11,387 bases of DNA, from the NCBI GenBank assembly GCA_023441145.1, contig JAEZQN010000141.1, forward strand, positions 1 to 11,387, written 5' to 3'. Position 1 is the first letter of the stretch. Each line of letters begins with the position of its first letter. The stretch is from Bacillota bacterium. Lineage in GTDB: Bacteria; Bacillota; Clostridia; Lachnospirales; Lachnospiraceae. The translations under genes were made by a program, and so were the position numbers. The notes beneath the pieces are model-generated. The model was given only the letters and a program-made list of their open reading frames with translations, was not told the DNA's origin and searched no databases. Positions 6,233 through 11,387 of this stretch are shown in pieces.

Positions 6233-7669
6233 ATGAAGAAAGTTTTATTTATTGCATCAGAGTGTGTACCATTTATTAAAACAGGTGGATTGGCGGATGT
6301 TGTTGGATCCCTACCAAAACACTTTAACAAAGAAGAATATGATGTTCGTGTGATGATACCTAAGTATTTGGCTATTCCAAACGAGTATACAGAAAAAATG
6401 GTGTACAAAACCAATTTTATTATGAACATTTCATGGAGAAATCAATATGTAGGTATTTTTGAGCTTGAGTATGAGGGCATTACCTTTTATTTCATTGATA
6501 ATGAATTCTATTTCTCTGGTCCTCACCCATACGGGGAGATTTATCAAGATGTAGAACGATTCGGTTATTTTTGTAAGGCATCCTTATCTGCCTTGCCACA
6601 TATTCCTTTCCAACCAGATATTATACACTGTCATGACTGGCAGACAGGCTTAGTACCAGTTTATCTTAAGGATTCTTTCCATTTAGATCCTTTTTATAAA
6701 GATATCAAAACAATTATGACCATTCACAATCTGAAATTCCAGGGTATATGGGATATGGAAACGATTCAGAACATAACAGGTTTTCCAGATTATTTATTTG
6801 CGCCAGATAAGCTAGAAGCTTATGGGGATGCTAACTATCTTAAAGGTGGTCTGGTATATGCAGATATCATAACTACGGTTAGTGATACATATGCAGAAGA
6901 AATTAAGACACCTTTCTATGGAGAAGGGTTAGATGGACTTATTCGGGCTAGAAGCAATTCCTTAAGGGGTATTATTAATGGATTAGATTATGAGGAATAT
7001 AATCCAGAGACAGACCCATTAATTGTTAATAATTACACTGCAGTTAATTTCCGCAAGGAAAAGATTAAGAATAAAAGAGCGTTACAAACAGAGCTTGGCC
7101 TTAGAAAAGATGATAAAACCTTTATGCTTGGCATCGTTTCAAGATTAACTGATCAAAAGGGATTAGACCTTGTTGATTATATGATAGAGGAAATCTGTAC
7201 GGAGGATGTACAATTAGTAGTTTTAGGTACAGGAAGTCCAAAATACGAGAATTTATTCCGACATTATGCATGGAAGTATAAGGATAGAGTTTCTGCGAAT
7301 ATTTATTATAATAATGAAAGAGCTCATCGCATTTACGCAGCTTGTGATGCATTTTTAATGCCATCCCTATTTGAACCATGTGGACTTAGTCAGCTTATGA
7401 GTCTTCGTTATGGAACTGTTCCGATTGTAAGAGAAACTGGAGGCCTTCGCGACACTGTAATTCCATACAATGAATATGAGAGTACTGGAACAGGATTTTC
7501 CTTCAGTAATTACAACGCGCATGAGATGTTAAACACAATTCGTTATGCAAAATACATTTATTATACGAAAAAAAGAGAATGGAATAAGTTGATTGACAGA
7601 GGAATGGCTATGGATTTCTCATGGATAAATTCCGCAAAGAAGTACGAGAATTTATATAAGGATCTATAA
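6233..7669 (+). CDS. glgA: Glycogen synthase (ADP-glucose type)
   Basis: GlgA moves glucose from ADP-glucose to the non-reducing end of an alpha-1,4-glucan, building the glycogen (granulose) store. The 478-residue product has the usual length for bacterial GT5 enzymes. The N-terminal KTGGLADVVG loop (K16-T-G-G) binds ADP-glucose. HCHDWQTGLVP and TIHNLKFQGIWD are conserved parts of the first Rossmann fold. The second fold has VSRLTDQKG (K309) and SLFEPCGLSQL, with E381 as the expected catalytic glutamate. The start at 6233 follows AGGAGG (6220-6225) by 7 bases. The frame opens 26 codons earlier at 6155, but that stretch holds promoter-like DNA and no ribosome binding site. No glgC, glgD, glgB or glgP is adjacent, so it is a stand-alone gene here with its own promoter and terminator. 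Confidence 0.97.
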   Translation: MKKVLFIASECVPFIKTGGLADVVGSLPKHFNKEEYDVRVMIPKYLAIPNEYTEKMVYKTNFIMNISWRNQYVGIFELEYEGITFYFIDNEFYFSGPHPYGEIYQDVERFGYFCKASLSALPHIPFQPDIIHCHDWQTGLVPVYLKDSFHLDPFYKDIKTIMTIHNLKFQGIWDMETIQNITGFPDYLFAPDKLEAYGDANYLKGGLVYADIITTVSDTYAEEIKTPFYGEGLDGLIRARSNSLRGIINGLDYEEYNPETDPLIVNNYTAVNFRKEKIKNKRALQTELGLRKDDKTFMLGIVSRLTDQKGLDLVDYMIEEICTEDVQLVVLGTGSPKYENLFRHYAWKYKDRVSANIYYNNERAHRIYAACDAFLMPSLFEPCGLSQLMSLRYGTVPIVRETGGLRDTVIPYNEYESTGTGFSFSNYNAHEMLNTIRYAKYIYYTKKREWNKLIDRGMAMDFSWINSAKKYENLYKDL

Positions 7670-7713
7670 AAACGAAAGCTGCTACCATACTATGTGTAGC
7701 AGCTTTCGTTTTT
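7668..7713 (+). terminator. Very strong bidirectional terminator after glgA
   Basis: An 18-bp perfect stem (7668-7685 with 7696-7713) encloses a 10-base loop. The left arm begins with five A and the right arm ends with five T, so it can stop transcripts on both strands. The left arm overlaps the last bases of the glgA stop codon. Confidence 0.9.
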
Positions 7714-7721
7714 ATCTAAAG

Positions 7722-7751
7722 ATATTAGGTTCATCTCGTTGAACCTAATAT
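7722..7751. repeat. Perfect 12-bp inverted repeat downstream of glgA
   Basis: ATATTAGGTTCA (7722-7733) and TGAACCTAATAT (7740-7751) are exact complements around a TCTCGT loop. It lies only 8 bases after the glgA terminator, and no uninterrupted T run follows it directly. It could be a back-up terminator, an RNA-stabilising hairpin or a dimeric repressor site. No second copy was seen in the window. Confidence 0.6.
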
Positions 7752-7753
7752 TA

Positions 7754-7937
7754 TATCACTTTGTTTTACTTTTGATAAATCCTTTTTTTGAAGTCTTTTA
7801 CATTTTGGTAAAATTAGATATTTTTCTATATAAATATTTATAACTTTTATATGTAATTTTTGTTTTCTTAACAAATTCTTTATGATATTATGAAAATAAG
7901 GGGCTTTTAGGGGAACAACTTTTTTTAGGAGGCAGAA
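7754..7937. other. AT-rich leader of the Na/Pi transporter gene
   Basis: About 180 very T-rich bases without a gene. A-T hexamers resembling -10 boxes occur (TATGAT 7881-7886, TATTAT 7886-7891), but no -35 box stands at a good distance, so no promoter is called. AGGAGG at 7927-7932 serves the following gene. Confidence 0.5.
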
Positions 7938-9602
7938 ATGCGTATAGAGGATATAAGTAATATATTCACCTTTGCCGGGGGGCTTGGCATGTTTTTGTAT
8001 GGCATGCATATGATGTCTGATGGTATTCAAAAGGGTACAGGTGACAAATTAAAACAGTTATTTGGTGTTTTGACAAATAACAAGTTGGTAGCAGTATTGG
8101 TAGGTGCACTGATTACAGCCATTATACAAAGTAGTAGTGCTACCACGGTTATGATTGTAGGTTTTGTTAATGCCGGTATCATGTCCTTAGGACAGGCAGT
8201 AGGAGTGATCATGGGTGCCAATATTGGTACATGTATTACTTCTTGGATTGTTTCCTTAGGGACATTAGGTCAAGCCTATAAAGCAGTGTCCCCTGATTTA
8301 TATGCACCATTATTAATTGGTGTAGGTGCCTTTATGGTAATGTTTACTCGTAAGCAAAATAAAAAGTTAATAGGTGAAATTCTAGTTGGTTTAGGATTTA
8401 TCTTTGTTGGTATGGCATTTATGAAGGATGGTACATCCACATATACAGATTTGCCAATCTTCCGTAATGCATTCATGTTATTGGGTAGTAATCCTATTTT
8501 AGGTATTTTGGCCGGAGTCATAGTAACTGGTATCATGCAAAGTTCCTCTGCTGTAGTTGGTATTTTACAGACCATTGCCTCTACAGGTGGAGCAGTAACT
8601 GCGGCTTCCGCTATGTTTATTAGCTTAGGTAGTAACATTGGTTCTTGTTTTACAGCAATGATATCTAGTATTGGTGCACCAAGAAATGCAAAACGTGCAG
8701 CTATCATCCATTTGCTTTTTAATGTGATTGGTACCGTTATTTTTGGTACACTAATATTTGTATTCTTCTTATTTAATCAAAGGTTAGCGAATACATCAAT
8801 TAATAGTGTTGGAATTTCTGTTTTCCATACCGTATTTAATGTATTAAACACGATGCTATTACTTCCATTCTCTAATTTATTAGTGAAGGCTTCTAAGTTC
8901 TTTGTTAATAATGAGAAATACGAAGAACAAGATGAAACGAAGAAGTTATTACAACATTTAGATGATCGAATTTTAGAATCCCCAACCTTTGCAGTGGAAA
9001 ATGCGGTAAAAGAGGTTGTTCATACTGGTCGTATAGCGTTAGAAAATGTAAAGCTGTCTATCGATGCAATGTTAAATAATGACGTTGAAAAAGCGAAAAA
9101 AGTTACAGACGTTGAAAAAAACATTGATAAAATGGTGAACTTAGTGTCAAACTATTTAGTGAAGATAAGTAATCTGTCATTAAGTGAAAAACAGCATAAA
9201 GTAGTAAATAATATGTTTTATACCATTAGTAATATAGAGAGAGTCGGCGATCATGCAGAAAATCTTGCTGAGCTGGCCATGGAAAAGAACGATCACGGTA
9301 TCACGTTTTCTCCAAAAGCACAGGAGGAAATGAGAAGTATCTGTAAACCATCTGTAGAGGCTTTTGAAAATGCACTTTTAGCAAGAGATAAAATGTCCAT
9401 GGAACATGTTAACGTGGTGGTAGCATTAGAAGATACGGTAGATACCTTAGAAGACACATTAAGACAAAAGCATATAGAAAGATTGTCTAAAAATTTATGT
9501 AATTCTGAATCTGGTGTAGTTTTTATTGATGCATTGACAAATTTAGAGAGAATATCAGACCATTCTCTAAATATCGCAAACTATGTAAGAGATGAAATAT
9601 AG
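7938..9602 (+). CDS. Na/Pi cotransporter family protein with PhoU-like C-terminal domain
   Basis: A membrane protein of the Na+/phosphate symporter family (SLC34/NptA-like), expected to move phosphate with sodium at the cell membrane. The 554 residues divide into a hydrophobic part (about 10-325, roughly eight membrane segments) and a soluble PhoU-like helical part (about 345-554). The membrane part carries the family's paired inverted-repeat motif QSSSA twice, at 64-68 (QSSSATTVMIVG) and 201-205 (QSSSAVVGILQT). The tail has two PhoU-type E-R-x-x-D-H-x-x-N motifs, with D438-H439 and D541-H542. The ATG is preceded by AGGAGG with a 5-base gap. This transporter-PhoU fusion is common in Firmicutes; the tail is thought to regulate transport. 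Substrate is inferred from the family. No phosphate-regulon genes are adjacent, so it seems to be a single-gene unit. Confidence 0.95.
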   Translation: MRIEDISNIFTFAGGLGMFLYGMHMMSDGIQKGTGDKLKQLFGVLTNNKLVAVLVGALITAIIQSSSATTVMIVGFVNAGIMSLGQAVGVIMGANIGTCITSWIVSLGTLGQAYKAVSPDLYAPLLIGVGAFMVMFTRKQNKKLIGEILVGLGFIFVGMAFMKDGTSTYTDLPIFRNAFMLLGSNPILGILAGVIVTGIMQSSSAVVGILQTIASTGGAVTAASAMFISLGSNIGSCFTAMISSIGAPRNAKRAAIIHLLFNVIGTVIFGTLIFVFFLFNQRLANTSINSVGISVFHTVFNVLNTMLLLPFSNLLVKASKFFVNNEKYEEQDETKKLLQHLDDRILESPTFAVENAVKEVVHTGRIALENVKLSIDAMLNNDVEKAKKVTDVEKNIDKMVNLVSNYLVKISNLSLSEKQHKVVNNMFYTISNIERVGDHAENLAELAMEKNDHGITFSPKAQEEMRSICKPSVEAFENALLARDKMSMEHVNVVVALEDTVDTLEDTLRQKHIERLSKNLCNSESGVVFIDALTNLERISDHSLNIANYVRDEI

Positions 9603-9613
9603 TTAAGATTCCT

Positions 9614-9641
9614 AGTAAAAACAAATAAGATTTACTTTTTT
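9614..9641 (+). terminator. Possible weak terminator after the Na/Pi transporter gene
   Basis: AGTAAA (9614-9619) can pair with TTTACT (9631-9636) around an 11-base loop, and a run of six T overlaps the end (9636-9641). The stem is short and AT-rich, so this is only a candidate. Confidence 0.3.
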
Positions 9642-9650
9642 AAATTTCAC

Positions 9651-9679
9651 TTGATATTTTATAACAAATTAGGTAAAAT
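9651..9679 (+). promoter_or_regulatory. Sigma-A promoter of gap
   Basis: TTGATA (9651-9656), exactly 17 bases and TAAAAT (9674-9679). A start near 9686 gives a leader of about 125 bases before gap, which is long for a housekeeping gene and contains several inverted repeats. Confidence 0.65.
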
Positions 9680-9689
9680 ATCACTTGAG

Positions 9690-9771
9690 GTCGTAGGCTC
9701 GACAAAAAATTGTCAATCCAACACTTCGTTATAAGATTAATACCCCTATGTATTACATAGTTATTCATAGG
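9690..9771 (+). promoter_or_regulatory. Structured leader of gap with overlapping inverted repeats
   Basis: GTCG (9690-9693) can pair with CGAC (9700-9703), while GACA (9701-9704) can pair instead with TGTC (9711-9714), so the two are mutually exclusive. Further on, CTATG (9746-9750) can pair with CATAG (9756-9760), or CCTATG (9745-9750) with CATAGG (9766-9771). The first group also reads as two facing 0A-box-like sites: TTTGTCGAG on the minus strand at 9698-9706 and ATTGTCAAT at 9709-9717. Function is not established, and no cggR regulator gene is next to gap as in Bacillus. Confidence 0.35.
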
Positions 9772-9811
9772 CAGGATATTATAAAAAATAACTTTTAGGA
9801 GGAATTATTAA

Positions 9812-10819
9812 ATGGCAGTAAAAGTTGCAATTAATGGTTTTGGACGTATTGGTCGTCTTGCATTTAGACAAATGTTTGGTGCTGAAGGTTACGAGGTTGT
9901 TGCTATCAACGACTTAACTAACCCAAAAATGTTAGCTCACTTATTAAAATATGATACAGCACAAGGTAGATACAATGGTACAGTAGAAGCTAAAGAGTCT
10001 TCTATCGTAGTAAATGGTAAAGAAATTAAAATCTACGCTGAAAGAAATGCTGCTGACCTTCCTTGGGGAGAATTAGGTGTAGACGTAGTATTAGAATGTA
10101 CTGGATTCTACGTATCTAAAGCTAAATCTCAAGCACATATCGATGCAGGTGCTAAAAGAGTTGTTATTTCTGCTCCAGCAGGTAACGATCTTCCAACTAT
10201 CGTTTACAGCGTAAACGAAGATACTTTAACTAAAGAAGATACAATCATCTCTGCTGCTTCTTGTACAACTAACTGTTTAGCTCCTATGGCTAATACTTTA
10301 AATAACTTAGTAGAAATCGAAAAAGGTTTCATGACTACAATTCACTCCTATACTGGTGATCAGATGACTTTAGATGGTCCTCATCCAAAGGGAGACTTAA
10401 GAAGAGCTCGTGCAGCTGCTGAAAATATCGTTCCTAACTCCACTGGTGCTGCTAAAGCAATCGGTTTAGTTATCCCAGCTTTAGCTGGTAAATTAGATGG
10501 TGCTGCTCAGCGTGTACCTACTCCAACTGGTTCTTTAACTGAATTAGTAGCAGTAGTAAAAGGTGAAGTTACAGCTGCAGACGTTAACGCTGCTATGAAA
10601 GCTGCTACTTCTGCATCTTTCGGTTACACTGAAGAAGAATTAGTATCTTCTGATATCATCGGTATTACTGAAGGTTCTTTATTTGATGCAACTCAAACAA
10701 AAGTAACTCCACTTGATGGCGGAAAGACTTTAGTAAAAGTTGTTTCTTGGTATGACAATGAAAATTCTTACACTAGCCAGATGGTTAGAACAATCAAATA
10801 CTTTGCTGAATTAGCTTAA
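9812..10819 (+). CDS. gap: Glyceraldehyde-3-phosphate dehydrogenase (NAD-dependent, glycolytic)
   Basis: This enzyme oxidises glyceraldehyde 3-phosphate to 1,3-bisphosphoglycerate while reducing NAD+, the step before phosphoglycerate kinase in glycolysis. The 335-residue product begins with the Rossmann motif INGFGRIGR (7-15), has D34 after the second strand (typical of NAD preference), catalytic C151 in SCTTNC, H178 in TIHSYTGDQ, and the LRRARAAA and STGAAKA segments. The phosphate-binding region reads DGPHPKGDLRRAR, two residues longer than the common form. Codon choice is strikingly uniform (GCT, TTA, GTA, GAA, AAA), as expected for very high expression and stronger than in the genes upstream. 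AGGAGG (9797-9802) precedes the ATG by 9 bases. pgk follows after a hairpin, so the two are probably co-transcribed in part. Confidence 0.98.
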   Translation: MAVKVAINGFGRIGRLAFRQMFGAEGYEVVAINDLTNPKMLAHLLKYDTAQGRYNGTVEAKESSIVVNGKEIKIYAERNAADLPWGELGVDVVLECTGFYVSKAKSQAHIDAGAKRVVISAPAGNDLPTIVYSVNEDTLTKEDTIISAASCTTNCLAPMANTLNNLVEIEKGFMTTIHSYTGDQMTLDGPHPKGDLRRARAAAENIVPNSTGAAKAIGLVIPALAGKLDGAAQRVPTPTGSLTELVAVVKGEVTAADVNAAMKAATSASFGYTEEELVSSDIIGITEGSLFDATQTKVTPLDGGKTLVKVVSWYDNENSYTSQMVRTIKYFAELA

Positions 10820-10869
10820 TTGGTAAACAAGCAGTAGTATAATTTGTAAGGTTAATACTTTACGATCTT

Positions 10870-10933
10870 AATAGGTCCGGTCTTTGTAAGGTAATCAATC
10901 CGTATTGATTCTACTAAGGGCCAGACCTATTTT
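10870..10933 (+). terminator. Long imperfect hairpin between gap and pgk (attenuator or partial terminator)
   Basis: Arms 10870-10885 and 10916-10931 pair over 16 positions with one C-A mismatch and two G-U wobbles. Inside, AATCAAT (10893-10899) pairs with ATTGATT (10904-10910) around CCGT. The following TTTTAAATT is a weak T tract. It sits 10 bases before the pgk ribosome binding site, so it more likely lowers or processes the transcript than stops it fully. Confidence 0.6.
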
Positions 10934-10954
10934 AAATTAGAAAGGAGTATCACC

Positions 10955-11387
10955 ATGTTAAATAAAAAATCTGTAGATGATATCAATGTTAAGGGTAAAA
11001 GAGTATTGGTTCGTTGTGACTTTAATGTTCCATTACAAGAAGGAAAAATTACAGACGAAAACCGTCTAGTAGCTGCTCTTCCTACTATTAAAAAGCTTAT
11101 TAATGATGGCGGTAAAGTTATTCTTTGCTCTCATCTTGGTAAACCAAAGGGTGAACCAAAGCCAGAATTATCTTTGGCTCCTGTAGCTGTAAGATTAAGC
11201 GAATTATTAGGTCAGGAAGTTAAATTTGCTGCAGATCCAGAAGTAGTTGGACCAAACGCAAAAGCAGCTGTTGAAGCTATGAAGGATGGCGATGTTGTTC
11301 TTTTAGAAAACACTCGTTATAGAAAAGAAGAAACTAAGAATGAAGAAGCATTTAGCAAAGATTTAGCTTCCTTAGCTGATGTATTTG
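10955..11387 (+). CDS. pgk: Phosphoglycerate kinase, 5' part (cut by window end)
   Basis: Phosphoglycerate kinase transfers the acyl phosphate of 1,3-bisphosphoglycerate to ADP, making ATP and 3-phosphoglycerate directly after the gap reaction. Only the first 144 codons are visible; the frame stays open to the window end. The N-terminal domain shows RCDFNVPL (residues 20-27), SHLGKPKG and LLENTRYRKEE, all part of the 3-phosphoglycerate-binding half. The ATG follows AAAGGAG (10941-10947) by 7 bases. Codon use is biased like that of gap. Order and spacing suggest a gap-pgk operon, probably continuing with other lower-glycolysis genes beyond the window. Confidence 0.97.
   Translation, partial: MLNKKSVDDINVKGKRVLVRCDFNVPLQEGKITDENRLVAALPTIKKLINDGGKVILCSHLGKPKGEPKPELSLAPVAVRLSELLGQEVKFAADPEVVGPNAKAAVEAMKDGDVVLLENTRYRKEETKNEEAFSKDLASLADVF

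Noticed and set aside
7731..8030. 99-residue minus-strand frame covering the intergenic DNA before the Na/Pi transporter gene
   Set aside because: It begins inside the transporter gene, has no convincing ribosome binding site and reads as low-complexity AT-derived residues. It also passes through the 12-bp inverted repeat.
8027..8707. Minus-strand frames inside the Na/Pi transporter gene
   Set aside because: Antisense of a strongly supported membrane protein; hydrophobicity is a by-product of the sense codons.
10816..10843. Possible pgk promoter TTAATT-N16-TATAAT overlapping the gap stop
   Set aside because: The -10 is perfect but the -35 matches only 3 of 6, and co-transcription with gap is the simpler reading. 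Kept only as a possibility.
1..11387. Mobile element, CRISPR array, tRNA/rRNA or new defence system
   Set aside because: No transposase or integrase frame, no regularly spaced direct repeats, no clover-leaf sequence and no unknown multi-gene cassette were seen. All large frames belong to familiar housekeeping or sporulation families.

Overview
The window looks like a piece of the chromosome of an anaerobic, spore-forming Firmicute, most likely a Lachnospiraceae / Clostridium cluster XIVa species. The evidence is AT-rich DNA, strong AGGAGG-type ribosome binding sites, Spo0A and SpoIVB, a bacterial-type glycogen synthase, and multi-repeat Ig-like (BIG2) surface-protein architecture. The species is an inference. 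Every supported gene lies on the + strand, and neither a mobile element, a CRISPR array nor a tRNA/rRNA gene was seen.

Layout. (1) Bases 2-1435 are the 3' part of a secreted or surface protein made of BIG2-type Ig-like repeats, closed by a hairpin at 1442-1474. (2) Bases 1607-4742 hold recN (DNA double-strand-break repair ATPase; TTG start) and spoIVB (forespore-secreted signalling serine peptidase), separated by a terminator and a candidate sporulation promoter. A good LexA (SOS) box sits just upstream of recN. (3) Bases 5176-5976 are spo0A, the master sporulation regulator, behind a 430-base AT-rich leader with a near-consensus sigma-A promoter. The order recN-spoIVB-spo0A is a classic Firmicute arrangement, but argR, which often precedes recN, is replaced here by the Ig-like gene. 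(4) Bases 5977-6120 hold a promoter followed by a strong terminator with no gene between them: a candidate small RNA or leader. (5) Bases 6233-7669 are glgA (glycogen synthase), ended by a very strong terminator and followed by a separate perfect 12-bp inverted repeat. (6) Bases 7938-9602 encode a Na/Pi-cotransporter-family membrane protein with a PhoU-like tail. (7) Bases 9812-10819 are gap and 10955-11387 the start of pgk (cut by the window edge), consecutive glycolytic enzymes separated by a long imperfect hairpin that probably tunes expression.

How it fits together: the centre of the window is a sporulation and DNA-repair cluster, next to carbon storage (glgA; clostridia store granulose before sporulation) and central glycolysis. 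Most genes appear to have their own promoter and terminator rather than forming one operon. The coding content is ordinary. The points that deserve a second look are regulatory: the SOS box of recN, the orphan promoter-terminator unit after spo0A, 0A-box-like sites in the gap leader, and the gap-pgk hairpin. I found no convincing new multi-gene system.
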